The position numbers and the translations under genes were made by a program. DNA of 64,000 nucleotides. It comes from Advenella mandrilli (GTDB taxonomy: Bacteria; Pseudomonadota; Gammaproteobacteria; Burkholderiales; Burkholderiaceae_B). This document shows, piece after piece, positions 1 to 8,133 of the stretch (the first letter of the stretch is position 1; every line of letters begins with the position of its first letter). The stretch is from NCBI RefSeq assembly GCF_016595155.1, contig NZ_JAENGP010000016.1:34521-98520 (forward strand). Reading direction: 5' to 3'. The notes below the pieces were generated by a model. That model was not told the origin of the DNA and ran no database searches. It saw only the letters and a list, made by a program, of their open reading frames with translations.

Positions 1-1440
1 GAATTTTTCAATCATGGTCTGGCTTGCTTCATTCATGCCAATCACGTTTACTTGCGTACCTTCACGCTTGAACTTGATGACCACTTTATCAACGGCTGCC
101 ACCGCGGAAACATCCCAGAAATGAGCCTGGCTGATATCAATCACGACGTGTGAAAGCGCTTCCCTGAAATCAAATGCCGCTGTGAATTTTTCGGCAGAAC
201 TGAAGAAAACTTGCCCCTTAACCACGTAAGTACGCGTGTTTCCCGTGTCATCCAGGGTTGATTGGACAGACATGTAGCGTTCAATTTTATTGGCAAAAAA
301 CAAAGCCGACAGCAATACGCCAATCAGCACACCATAAGCCAGATTATGGGTGGCAACCACAACAGCCACCGTTGCAATCATAACAATATTGCTTGAGAGC
401 GGGTAGGTGCGAATATTTTTAAGTGAATCCCAGTTAAACGTGCCAATTGATACCATGATCATGACAGCTACCAATGCCGCCATGGGGATGACCTTTAACC
501 AGTCACTAAGAAAAACCACCAGAATTAACAGGAAAATACCGGCACAGAACGTTGATAAACGGGTGCGGCCTCCCGATTTCACGTTAATCACCGACTGGCC
601 AATCATGGCACAACCGGCCATGCCACCCATGAATCCGGCGGCAATATTGGCCACCCCCTGGCCCTTGCATTCGCGGTTTTTATCACTGGAGGTGTCTGTC
701 AGGTCATCAACAATCGTGGCGGTTATCATTGACTCAAGCAAACCCACGGCCGCCAAGGCAATGGCATAAGGAAAAATAATGTTGAAGGTTTCAAGGTTTA
801 AGGGAATGTCGGGAAGCAGGAAGACCGGCAGCGTGTCGGGTAACTGCCCCATATCACCAACGGTACGGATATCCAGTCCCAGGATGATCGCCACCAATGT
901 CAGCACCAAAATTGTGACCAAGGGTGAAGGAATTAAGGAGCCAATTTTAGGAACCAGCGGGAATAAATAAATAATGGCCAGCCCTGCTGCCGTCATGGCA
1001 TAAACAGGCCAGGTCACATTCGTCAGCTCGGGCAACTGCGCCATGAAAATAAGGATGGCCAGTGCATTGACGAATCCAATCACGACCGATTTGGAGACAA
1101 ACCGCATCAGCTCAGCTAATTTAAGGTAACCCGCGATAATTTGAATGACACCGGTCAGGATTGTGGCTGCCAGCAAATATTCCAGGCCATGTTCTTTGAC
1201 CAAGGTGGTCATTAATAAAGCCATGGCTGCTGTGGCGGCGGAAATCATGCCTGGCCTTCCACCAAAAAAAGAGATGACAACAGCGATACAGAACGAGGCG
1301 TATAAGCCGATTTTGGGGTCTACCCCGGCAATAATGGAAAAGGCGATGGCTTCAGGTATTAAAGCCAACGCAACCACCATACCCGACAGCACATCGCCAC
1401 GGATATTCGAGAACCATTGTTCTTTGACATTGGAAAACAT
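1..1440 (-). CDS. SulP family anion transporter with STAS domain, 3' end cut by window edge
   Basis: This is a membrane transporter of the SLC26/SulP type, which moves sulfate, bicarbonate or similar anions across the inner membrane. The 480 codons present start at the ATG whose complement is at 1438-1440. They give a long run of hydrophobic segments (about residues 10-400) and then the beginning of a cytoplasmic STAS domain (from about residue 425), with the typical pattern [16 protein letters not shown]. The reading frame is open to base 1, so the C-terminus lies outside the window. Family members are usually 490-600 residues, so most of the protein is here. The substrate cannot be told from sequence. 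Upstream is a separate minus-strand gene and no operon partner is obvious. Confidence 0.93.
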   Translation of the reverse strand, partial: MFSNVKEQWFSNIRGDVLSGMVVALALIPEAIAFSIIAGVDPKIGLYASFCIAVVISFFGGRPGMISAATAAMALLMTTLVKEHGLEYLLAATILTGVIQIIAGYLKLAELMRFVSKSVVIGFVNALAILIFMAQLPELTNVTWPVYAMTAAGLAIIYLFPLVPKIGSLIPSPLVTILVLTLVAIILGLDIRTVGDMGQLPDTLPVFLLPDIPLNLETFNIIFPYAIALAAVGLLESMITATIVDDLTDTSSDKNRECKGQGVANIAAGFMGGMAGCAMIGQSVINVKSGGRTRLSTFCAGIFLLILVVFLSDWLKVIPMAALVAVMIMVSIGTFNWDSLKNIRTYPLSSNIVMIATVAVVVATHNLAYGVLIGVLLSALFFANKIERYMSVQSTLDDTGNTRTYVVKGQVFFSSAEKFTAAFDFREALSHVVIDISQAHFWDVSAVAAVDKVVIKFKREGTQVNVIGMNEASQTMIEKF

Positions 1441-1522
1441 AGGAATAGGAATCCGTAATGAAGTTTGGCCCCGCATTATAGACCGGGTTGAACGGGACCG
1501 CGCTGTTTTATGGCATAAGCGC

Positions 1523-2260
1523 TTATTGCTGCAGGCTTAAGGCCGAATTCTCCAAATGGGTTTTCAGGCTTTCTTCCAGACCCAGCTGGCGTGCCAGTTC
1601 GTCTAAATAGGCTCGCTCCATGAAACTGTCGGCACCGTTAACCAGCACGCTGGCCATATACGCTTCGGCAGCCTGCTCGGGGGTTTCCACCAGTTTGGCG
1701 ATGGCAGCCGGGTCGGCTGGGCTATTGATTTGGGCACGAATCCAGGCATGCTCATCGGGTGAGGCATTCAATCGATCAAATTCGGCTTCCAGCAAACGCT
1801 GTTCGTCGGCATTGATATGGCCGTCAGCCTTGGCAGCGGCAATCATTGCCATCAGAACCAGTTTGCTGTGCTGCTCCAGTTCGGTGGCAGGTAGCTGGTT
1901 GAATGCCTGGGTTTGATAGGTGATTTGTGCAGGAGCTGGTGCGGCAACCGGCTGGCTGGATGCTTGCGGTGCCTGGGCTTTGTTTTCTTTCCACTGGCCA
2001 TAAGCATGGTAAGCCGCCGCCCCTAAAGCGGCTACGCCGCCATAAGTGGCCACCTTGCCACCGATTTTCCTGAACTTTTTGTTACCCATTAATAATGCCA
2101 GTGCTCCACCGGTAAGGGCGCCACCGGCAAAACCCTTAAGGCCGGACGAGCCGTTTGAGTTGGATGCGGTAGAGGCAGGGTTGGCCTGGGATGTGTTTTG
2201 ACCAGAGACCAGGCCCTGTGCCGATTGCATCAATTGCTGTAAAACGTTCTGTATTGACAT
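1523..2260 (-). CDS. DUF533 / TerB-like protein (YebE family)
   Basis: A 245-residue protein with three visible parts. There is a Gln/Ser/Asn-rich N-terminus (about 1-45), a Gly/Ala-rich hydrophobic stretch around 45-90 that could insert in a membrane, and an acidic helical C-terminal half (about 128-245) resembling the TerB fold (pattern [16 protein letters not shown] followed by a second similar helix pair). This layout is that of the DUF533 (YebE) family. Its biochemical role is not established; the TerB fold is linked by name to tellurite resistance, which I do not infer here. The start is supported by AAAGAG a few bases upstream. It lies between the SulP gene and a divergent AraC regulator and appears monocistronic. 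Confidence 0.85.
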   Translation of the reverse strand: MSIQNVLQQLMQSAQGLVSGQNTSQANPASTASNSNGSSGLKGFAGGALTGGALALLMGNKKFRKIGGKVATYGGVAALGAAAYHAYGQWKENKAQAPQASSQPVAAPAPAQITYQTQAFNQLPATELEQHSKLVLMAMIAAAKADGHINADEQRLLEAEFDRLNASPDEHAWIRAQINSPADPAAIAKLVETPEQAAEAYMASVLVNGADSFMERAYLDELARQLGLEESLKTHLENSALSLQQ

Positions 2261-2442
2261 GTGTCACTCTTTATTTGAAAAAAACGGTTTGGATTAGATG
2301 CCAACCTGCATAATTAGTTCATGGTTTCTCGTGATTGAAGATGATTCGCTCTTGGGCCAGGAGTTTCAGGATATATGGAATCAAGCTTGTAAATAGTTTT
2401 TTTATGGATATTGCAGGCTATATTGAAAATTTGGATGGCTAA

Positions 2443-3246
2443 ATGAAAGCAGCAAAGGACTGGACAAAGGTTTCGCACCCAACTGAAAAAATAGAAAGGA
2501 TGGAGGCTTTCTTTTCCGGTTATGGATTTGCGCCTCACAGACACGATACATACGCCCTTGGCATTACCCTTAATGGTGTACATAACTTTAACTATCAGAA
2601 GTCCATGCGACATAGTATGCCGGGCAATGCAATTGTGATACATCCAGATGAGCCCCATGATGGAGAGGCAGGAACTGAAGCGGGCTTTCATTATAAAATT
2701 CTCTACATTCAGCCTGAGATAATCCAGCAAGTACTCGGGGGTAAGCCTTTGCCATTTATTTCCGGGGGGATTTCAACAGACCAGCGCGTTATCTCTGCTA
2801 TTGCCAGGATGCTTTCCAATCTTGATTTTCAGTTAGATAGTCTGGAAGAAGATGATGGCATATATGATATCGCGCAGGCTCTTAATGATGTATCGTGTAA
2901 AAAGAAACAGCGCAAAAAATTAAATTATAAAGCTGCCGATTTGGCCAGACAGTTCATGCTTGATACCCTCAATGAGGCCGTTACCATGGATCGCCTTGAA
3001 CAAGTCTCCGGCGCTGATCGCTGGAGCTTGTCGAGAGATTTTCGTGCTTTGTTCGGAACAAGTCCTTATCGGTATTTGAACATGCGCCGTCTTGATAAGG
3101 CCAAAAGTATGATCATTACCGGGATGGCGTTGGTTGATGTCGCTGCAGCTTGTGGCTTCACAGATCAAAGTCATATGACACACCATTTTTCCAAGGTTTA
3201 TGGATTGCCTCCTGGTCGATGGGCTACTCTCATGCTTCGCAATTAG
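2443..3246 (+). CDS. AraC family transcriptional regulator
   Basis: A 267-residue regulator. The N-terminal half (about 1-150) has the His-rich cupin-like sensor pattern of AraC proteins (HRHDTYALGI, then HPDEPHDGE). The C-terminal part (about 165-262) is the double helix-turn-helix, ending in the family signature ALVDVAAACGFTDQSHMTHH and FSKVYGLPPGRW. It lies 189 bp upstream of azlCD on the same strand. Proteins of this subgroup often sit beside AzlCD or LysE-type exporters, so control of azlCD by an amino-acid-like ligand is a reasonable inference. The effector is not visible. Confidence 0.93.
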   Translation: MKAAKDWTKVSHPTEKIERMEAFFSGYGFAPHRHDTYALGITLNGVHNFNYQKSMRHSMPGNAIVIHPDEPHDGEAGTEAGFHYKILYIQPEIIQQVLGGKPLPFISGGISTDQRVISAIARMLSNLDFQLDSLEEDDGIYDIAQALNDVSCKKKQRKKLNYKAADLARQFMLDTLNEAVTMDRLEQVSGADRWSLSRDFRALFGTSPYRYLNMRRLDKAKSMIITGMALVDVAAACGFTDQSHMTHHFSKVYGLPPGRWATLMLRN

Positions 3247-3435
3247 CTTCAAGTTTGCACGATCATACAAGACGCTTTGGTTTTTTTATCATTAGAATGA
3301 CTCTGGATTCTAAAAAAATACCGAGTGTTTGTTTTGCACATTTCGATTTATTTTTTGGGGTCAGGATGGGATCTTTTTGTCCATGTAAAGGGGTAAAGAT
3401 CTCCTGCTTCTGTCAAGTTAGTTGGAACATAAATC

Positions 3436-4104
3436 ATGCCGTCTTTTCGCAGGGTGCTCCCATCCGCTATTGCCATTATTCCAGTGAGTATGCTTTTTGG
3501 TATTCTGGCGTATCGGGCAGACTGGAGTTATCTTGAAATTCTGGTCGCCGGGTTTCTTGGTTTTACGGGTAGTGGCCAGTTTGCCTTGTTGCCGCTGGCA
3601 GAGGCTAATGCCGGCTTCCTGACAATGCTGGTTATTTGCGCATCTATTAACAGTCGATACTTTCCAATTGCATTCACCACAACTAAAAGGTTGCCAAAGA
3701 CATTTTTTGCCAGAATGTTTGTTGCTCACATACTTGGTGATGAGGCTTACGCCACGGAAAAAAATAGCGATACGGTTAAAGAGACAGTCTGCATTCGATT
3801 GACTATTTTCGTATTCTGGGTGGTTTCTGGCGTAATAGGAGCCATGATTGCGAAGGCCATTCCCAATGCTTGGCTAAGCACAGATATCCACTTGGGGTTC
3901 CCGGCCAGCGTTGTGTTGGTTCACCTGTCTGTCTCACAGATAAAGATGCGGGTATCTGGTATTTTTCATATGCAGTTGGTGATGGTAATTGCTTGCCTGT
4001 TATCGGGCACTGCCTTCTACTTGTTGTTAGGATCAACTTATTTTTGGATGCCGGGCATAATCATTGTGGCTCTTATTTTGGATAAATGGAAAAAGTATGA
4101 ATGA
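3436..4104 (+). CDS. azlC: AzlC family branched-chain amino acid exporter, large subunit
   Basis: The 222-residue integral membrane protein is the larger half of the AzlC/AzlD two-component exporter, which in characterised members expels branched-chain amino acids. Typical features are the N-terminal pattern LPSAIAIIPVSMLFGILAY, the conserved FLGFTGSGQFA region near residue 38 and several hydrophobic segments up to the C-terminus. The start ATG at 3436 follows a short AT-rich leader. Its stop codon overlaps the start of azlD by 8 bp (ATGAATGA), so the two subunits are translationally coupled. An AraC regulator lies upstream. Confidence 0.9.
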   Translation: MPSFRRVLPSAIAIIPVSMLFGILAYRADWSYLEILVAGFLGFTGSGQFALLPLAEANAGFLTMLVICASINSRYFPIAFTTTKRLPKTFFARMFVAHILGDEAYATEKNSDTVKETVCIRLTIFVFWVVSGVIGAMIAKAIPNAWLSTDIHLGFPASVVLVHLSVSQIKMRVSGIFHMQLVMVIACLLSGTAFYLLLGSTYFWMPGIIIVALILDKWKKYE

Positions 4105-4408
4105 GGGCATAATCACGGCCATCTGGGCACTTTTTTTTACGAGTTTGCTCGTCCGGGTGTTACCGGTGCTCTTCGACTTTCAATTTCCTGAGAAGCTAAT
4201 AAAGTGGATGGAGAGGATTCTACCCTCAGCCGTTTTTCTAAATTTTATCGTATATATTTTTTTGCAGGAAATGCAGGTTTCAATGATTCCTGCAATGGTA
4301 TCTCTAGGCATTACAGCTATTCTGGCCTGTTTAAATCGCGGCGGGCTATTTACGGGTGTATTGGGCGGTTGTGTATCGTATTACTTATTGAGCGCTGTTT
4401 TGGCCTGA
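4097..4408 (+). CDS. azlD: AzlD family branched-chain amino acid exporter, small subunit
   Basis: The 103-residue partner of AzlC has about four hydrophobic helices and the family pattern LVRVLPVLF near the N-terminus. The start chosen is the ATG at 4097 (MNEGII), which overlaps the azlC stop. The in-frame codon at 4064 would add eleven residues lying entirely inside azlC and has no family support. The Asp-rich loop typical of some AzlD proteins is not obvious. No further gene follows on this strand; a truncated gene on the opposite strand begins about 100 bp later. Confidence 0.88.
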   Translation: MNEGIITAIWALFFTSLLVRVLPVLFDFQFPEKLIKWMERILPSAVFLNFIVYIFLQEMQVSMIPAMVSLGITAILACLNRGGLFTGVLGGCVSYYLLSAVLA

Positions 4409-4512
4409 TGCAAAGGGTGGCTGGCAGGATTTTTCTACTTAATGATTAGTTATTTGCACTGTTTGGCGCCGAGGTGGTATACATTCCCATGCGGAATACA
4501 TATTCTCGTAAA

Positions 4513-5498
4513 TCAACTGGGCGATAAGACCGCCAGTGAGTCGATGATGGGAGCGTCCAGTAAAGGGGAAATCAGGCAATCCTGTTCATTACGATGAAGC
4601 GACTCTGTGCCTGTCGTGGTAGTAAGGTCTTTTGCAGTCTCGTTATTACCGGAGCTGGTCACAGAGACAAACACCTGTTCTGGTGAAACCGGGGCAGAAC
4701 CAGATAGGTAATATACCTTGTCACGGGATCTGCCTTGAGATTGCAACATGCCTCTTAATGTATTCAGTACAGATTCGGGTAGTAAATCGAGCATGTGTAA
4801 TTTCAGCAAGGTCTGCTCGGGTAAGTCTTTCTCTCGCAATAATGGTTGACGCCAATGTTGGCTCTGCCAGCCACTGAAAATCTTGGGTATCCCTGAGCCC
4901 CCACGCTCTCCCAAACCTATTAGCAGGAACATTTGGTGCAAAGTGCGGTTGCGGCAGTCACTTTCACCACCGCGAATAACTTGCTCTACGGGTAGACGCA
5001 GACCACCGGGGTTGCGAAATCCAAACATATTGGGGCGCTTCACGACAAGAACAGATAATCTCCCTGTGTAGTCAGCATGTACTAATGTATTAACCAGTGC
5101 TTCACGCAAGGCGACATGAACTGGCGTATCCTCTTTGCGTTGGCCGTTTTTTATACTGAATGGAACTTTAAGTTCCGCTATTAGTTTGCGGTATACACGC
5201 CGATAAAAATCAAACAGGTTGCCAGACCAGGTGCCATCAGGCACCAAGCGATCGACCCAGCACAATTCCGTTTTCGCTTCTGGCTGTTCCTGATAATCCA
5301 GGAAATAATATGGAAACGCTTCCTGAATAGATGACCAGCGGCCAAACATCAGTAGTCCAGCCAGTGTCAGTCCTTCTTTACCGGTGGTGCGATCACGGCG
5401 CCAGCCGCGCAGACTCTGTAAAAAAGCAAAATCATCCTGCTCAAGGTAGGGGTGTCCGGGTTTTTCATCCTTAAGCATTTGACGGTAAATGCGCCCCC
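4513..5498 (-). pseudogene. Truncated AlbA_2/Schlafen-type ATPase (RecG-like putative regulator), 5' end lost at an IS
   Basis: The frame encodes the middle and C-terminal part of the family often annotated as 'ATP-dependent DNA helicase RecG-related' or 'AlbA_2 domain protein'. Signatures are LTLAGLLMFGRW, then VALREALVNTLVHADY (GHKL-like ATPase N-box) and GLGERGGSGIPKI. The conserved upstream sequence (GRIYRQ) reads in frame through 5479-5498 and ends precisely at the left inverted repeat of the IS at 5499. The N-terminal nucleic-acid-binding AlbA_2 domain of about 200 residues is therefore gone. The missing half is not found on the far side of the IS, where IS66 sequence lies instead. Probably non-functional. 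Full-length relatives occur in defence and mobile islands. Confidence 0.8.
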
Positions 5499-5518
5499 TG
5501 TGTCAGGATAGTTGTCAC
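5499..5518 (+). repeat. Left inverted repeat of the IS3-type element
   Basis: The sequence from 5499 shares 17 of 20 bases with the reverse complement of 7130-7149. The inner nine bases, AGTTGTCAC, are identical. It directly abuts the truncated minus-strand ATPase gene. Confidence 0.8.
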
Positions 5519-5559
5519 CCTCCCATTTCAACTAAAACAGGCGGTAAAGGACACTCATC

Positions 5560-6066
5560 ATGGCCCGTTATTCCCATGAACGTAAACAAGCGGTACTTAA
5601 TAAATTACTCCCCCCTTACAACCTGACGGTTGCCGAACTGGCCCGTCAGGAAGGCATTAGTGAAGCAACCCTTTATAATTGGCGTAAACAAGCCAAATCA
5701 GAAGGACGCCCTGTGCCAGGATCTAAACCCAAATCAGAACAATGGTCAGCCCAAGCCAAGCTGGCGACCGTCATTGAAACCGCTACACTGTCTGAGGCGC
5801 AGCTCAGTGCGTATTGCCGTGAAAAAGGGCTTTATCCTGATCAGGTCAAACGCTGGAAAGAAGAGTCCTTACAAGGCTTTGAGCGCAGTGCCGAGCAAGA
5901 GAAGGCTTTGCGTAAGCAGGCACAGAATGACCGTCAGGAGATTAAAAAACTGCAGCGTGAATTACGGCGTAAGGACAAGGCCTTGGCTGAAGCGGCTGCC
6001 TTGCTGGTGCTGCGAAACAAGCTCAATGCGCTCTGGGACAACAGCGACAGCAACGAGGAAGAATGA
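5560..6066 (+). CDS. IS3-type transposase OrfA (helix-turn-helix protein)
   Basis: A 168-residue DNA-binding subunit of the IS transposase. It has one HTH near residues 20-50 (LTVAELARQEGISEATLYNW), a second HTH-like segment near 70-105 (LSEAQLSAYCREKGLYPDQV), then a charged coiled-coil region to about residue 150. At 168 residues it is longer than a usual IS3 OrfA of about 90-100. Its TGA overlaps the orfB ATG as ATGA at 6063-6066, which suggests separate coupled translation of OrfB. The start ATG follows GGTAAAGGAC. Confidence 0.88.
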   Translation: MARYSHERKQAVLNKLLPPYNLTVAELARQEGISEATLYNWRKQAKSEGRPVPGSKPKSEQWSAQAKLATVIETATLSEAQLSAYCREKGLYPDQVKRWKEESLQGFERSAEQEKALRKQAQNDRQEIKKLQRELRRKDKALAEAAALLVLRNKLNALWDNSDSNEEE

Positions 6067-7118
6067 CCTCAACCCCAGAGCGCCAAGCCATCATCACGCT
6101 GATCCAACAGGCCAATGCCGATGGTGCCCGCCTGGTCCGGGCCTGCTCAGAGGCAGATATCTGTCTGCGCACCTATCGACGCTGGGTCCAAGCCGGTGCC
6201 GTGCAGCACGACAAACGCCCTACAGCCGTCAAACCGGCACCGGCTAACAAGCTCTCACCGCAAGAGCGTGCAGACATCGTCGACATCTGCAACCGCTCGG
6301 CATACAGCCAGTTGCCACCCAGCCAGATCGTACCTGACCTGCTGGACAAAGGCATTTATATGGCCTCGGAATCCACCTTCTATCGTGTGCTCAGCGAGGT
6401 TGGGCAACTGCATCACCGTGGCCAAAGCCTGATACCCCAGCGTCGGCACGAACCGACCACCCACCAGGCCAATGGGCCCTGTGAAGTCTGGTGCTGGGAT
6501 ATTACTTACTGTCCTTCAAGGGTACGGGGGCAGTTTTACTATCTCTATCTGTTTGAAGACCTGTACAGCCGCAAGATCGTGGGGTATGAAGTCCATGAGG
6601 CTGAGAGCGGTGAATATGCTGCTCAACTGCTTCAACGTTGTCTGTTGCGTGAGCAATGCCTGCATCAACCCCTGATTCTGCATTCAGACAATGGGGCGCC
6701 GATGAAAGCACAAACCATGAAGGCCAAACTCGAAGAATTAGGCGTCTTGCCTTCCTACAGTCGTCCCCGGGTCAGTAATGACAATGCATTTGTGGAGTCC
6801 CTGTTCAGGGTGCTGAAATACCGTCCACAGTGGCCATCATCTGGGTTTGCTTCGCTGCATGAGGCACGGCAATGGGTTGAGCGCTTTGTCAGCTGGTACA
6901 ACACCGAGCATCGTCATAGCAAACTCAACTTCGTGACGCCCCAGCAACGGCATAACGGTAAAGACACTGCATTACTGGCTCAACGCCAGGCAATACTGGA
7001 GCAGGCCAAGCTGCGTAACCCCTCACGCTGGGGAACACGCCCAGTCAGAAATTGTGAGCCGATTGGACCTGTCACGTTGAACCCTGAAAAAGAGATGAAG
7101 ATGCAACAAGCTGCTTAA
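6063..7118 (+). CDS. IS3-type transposase OrfB (DDE integrase core)
   Basis: The 351-residue catalytic subunit carries the rve integrase fold. The DDE residues are visible in order: Asp in WDITYCPSR (about residue 146), Asp in ILHSDNGAP (about 217), and Glu in NDNAFVESLFR (about 253), followed by the IS3-type WYNTEHRHSKLN motif. The N-terminal part is an HTH region that probably contacts OrfA or DNA. There is no frameshift or stop, so the enzyme looks intact. It starts inside the last codons of orfA (ATGA overlap) and ends just before the right inverted repeat. Confidence 0.92.
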   Translation: MTSTPERQAIITLIQQANADGARLVRACSEADICLRTYRRWVQAGAVQHDKRPTAVKPAPANKLSPQERADIVDICNRSAYSQLPPSQIVPDLLDKGIYMASESTFYRVLSEVGQLHHRGQSLIPQRRHEPTTHQANGPCEVWCWDITYCPSRVRGQFYYLYLFEDLYSRKIVGYEVHEAESGEYAAQLLQRCLLREQCLHQPLILHSDNGAPMKAQTMKAKLEELGVLPSYSRPRVSNDNAFVESLFRVLKYRPQWPSSGFASLHEARQWVERFVSWYNTEHRHSKLNFVTPQQRHNGKDTALLAQRQAILEQAKLRNPSRWGTRPVRNCEPIGPVTLNPEKEMKMQQAA

Positions 7119-7129
7119 GACAAAAAACA

Positions 7130-7149
7130 GTGACAACTACCTTGACAAA
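7130..7149 (-). repeat. Right inverted repeat of the IS3-type element
   Basis: Inverted copy of 5499-5518 with three mismatches. The element may extend two further bases (to 7151) if its ends follow the TG...CA pattern common in IS3 elements. IS66 sequence begins immediately beyond it. Confidence 0.75.
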
Positions 7150-7844
7150 CACCGCATCCGCAAACCCACCTTAAAAACTTCGAAGGTATTTTACAGGCCG
7201 ATGTCTATGCTGGTTACAACGAGGTATACCGAACCGGCAAGGTTATTCAAGCGGGTTGTTGGGCCCATGCCCGACGCAAGTTCCATGATATTCATGTCCA
7301 TCGGCCCTCAGACATCACCCATCATGTGCTCACTCAAATTGGCCGTCTGTATGAAATTGAGGCCGGTATCCGGGGCAGTCCACCACAAACTCGTCAGGCC
7401 GAGCGCCAGAGCAAGTCATGGCCAATTGTGCTTGCCTTGCATGAGTGGTTCATGCAGCAGTTGCCGACCCTATCACGTAAATCCGTAACGACCGATGCCA
7501 TCCAGTATGCCCTTAACCAGTGGCAGGCCTTGACACGCTATCTGGATGATGGGGAAATCGAAATCGATAATAACGCTGCAGAACGAGCCTTGCGCGGCGT
7601 GTCTGTTGGACGCAAGAATTACTTATTCCTGGGTTCGGATGCGGGTGGTGAGCGGGCGGCAACGCTTTACAGTTTGCTGGGCACGGCCAAACTGAACGGG
7701 ATCAATCCCGAGGCGTACCTGTGTCATGTGCTGTCGGTGATTGCTGACTATCCGGTTAATCGCATCGACGAGTTATTGCCCTGGCGAGTGCAGCTGTAAA
7801 AAACAAGTTTTAAGCTGTCAATACGGTATGGGGCGGAGCGTTAC
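7150..7844 (+). mobile_element. 3' remnant of an IS66-family element
   Basis: This is the last part of an IS66-type element. It contains the C-terminal part of the TnpC transposase (see 7152-7799), followed by a 45-bp tail ending in a sequence whose reverse complement is GTAACGCTCCGCCCCAT. IS66-family terminal repeats typically begin GTAA, so the native right end is probably at 7844. The left part (tnpA, tnpB and the first half of tnpC) is missing, cut at the edge of the IS3-type element. The remnant cannot transpose by itself. Confidence 0.82.
7152..7799 (+). pseudogene. IS66 TnpC transposase, C-terminal fragment
   Basis: An open frame without a start of its own reads from the IS3 boundary (PHPQTHLKNFEGILQADVYA) to TAA at 7797-7799. 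Recognisable IS66 TnpC features are QADVYAGYN, GCWAHARRKF and the C-terminal IDNNAAERALRG and LFLGSDAGGERAA. Apparent internal starts such as GTG at 7326 are not biological beginnings. The RNase-H-like core is incomplete, so no activity is expected. Confidence 0.85.
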
Positions 7845-7949
7845 TTTAGGAGGGAGGTTAAGCTGATATGTTCATGAGAGGGAAATGGCCAGCAGGGGAT
7901 AGGGTGGTACTAGGCTAAGTGGCAGGTCGGCTACGGTTATTAACCCGAT

Positions 7950-8108
7950 AAATGAATTTTAGTTTCTAACTATTTTGTCATTTTTGATTTTCGTACTAAC
8001 TTATGACGCCACACCTAGTTCCCATCTATTTTGTCACTTTTACCTAAACAGCCCTCAAAAACAGCCATTTTCACCCCTCCCAGTTCCCAACTATTTTGTC
8101 CGCCCACA
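7950..8108 (-). mobile_element. Tn7 left-end remnant (three TnsB-site repeats)
   Basis: Read on the minus strand from 8108 inward, the sequence begins TGTGGGCGGACAAAATAG, the terminus of Tn7. It then follows the known Tn7 left end closely for about 160 bases: GGGAACTGGGAGGGGTG, GTGACAAAATAGATGGGAAC, a TACGAAAAT block and a third copy of TGACAAAATAGTT. On the plus strand three spaced repeats of the type GTTCCCAACTATTTTGTC begin at 7962, 8018 and 8083; in Tn7 such repeats are TnsB binding sites. No tns gene is in the window. The similarity is recalled from memory and should be confirmed by alignment, but the start lies exactly where Tn7 inserts. Confidence 0.88.
8083..8101 (-). repeat. Outermost TnsB-type binding repeat
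   Basis: First of three spaced direct repeats in the Tn7-like end. It lies seven bases inside the element tip at 8108. The two inner copies start at 8018 (one difference in the core) and 7962 (more divergent). Spacing of 56 and 65 bp matches the separated layout of the Tn7 left end, not the overlapping layout of the right end. Confidence 0.8.
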
Positions 8109-8133
8109 AGCACAATTAGTTCACCGCCCCGCC
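8109..8133. other. attTn7 insertion interval between glmS stop and Tn7 end
   Basis: Exactly 25 bases separate the glmS stop codon (complement at 8134-8136) from the Tn7-like terminus at 8108. That is the canonical offset of Tn7 insertion downstream of glmS, where TnsD reads the conserved 3' end of the glmS coding sequence. The first five bases, 8109-8113, would be the target duplication. A second copy beside another Tn7 end was not found in the window. Confidence 0.85.

Larger units (their letters stand above)
5499..7149 (+). mobile_element. Complete IS3-type insertion sequence, about 1.65 kb
   Basis: A two-gene element with a DDE transposase of the IS3 (rve) type. It is bounded by imperfect 20-bp inverted repeats at 5499-5518 and 7130-7149, with 17 of 20 positions identical when the right copy is inverted. 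Both ORFs are intact, so the element may be active. No matching target-site duplication is visible: the left flank is an AlbA_2-type gene fragment and the right flank an IS66 fragment. This points to deletion or recombination after insertion. Exact ends are uncertain by two or three bases. I cannot assign a named ISfinder entry. Confidence 0.85.

Noticed and set aside
141..1540. Plus-strand open frames at 407-769, 779-970 and 1145-1540
   Set aside because: They are antisense to the SulP gene, are not collinear with any family, and the opposite frame encodes a clear transporter.
4459..4480. Possible second Tn7 end (GCAC followed by TGTTTGGCG)
   Set aside because: Only the first bases resemble the Tn7 tip. 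No TnsB-type repeats follow, so chance similarity is more likely.
7201..7488. Plus-strand frame of 95 codons in the IS66 remnant
   Set aside because: The true tnpC frame covers the same bases with recognisable IS66 motifs.
7962..8101. Three spaced near-identical repeats that look like a short CRISPR array
   Set aside because: Copies are 18-19 bp and degenerate, spacing is irregular (56 and 65 bp), there are no cas genes, and the pattern matches the TnsB sites of a Tn7 left end.
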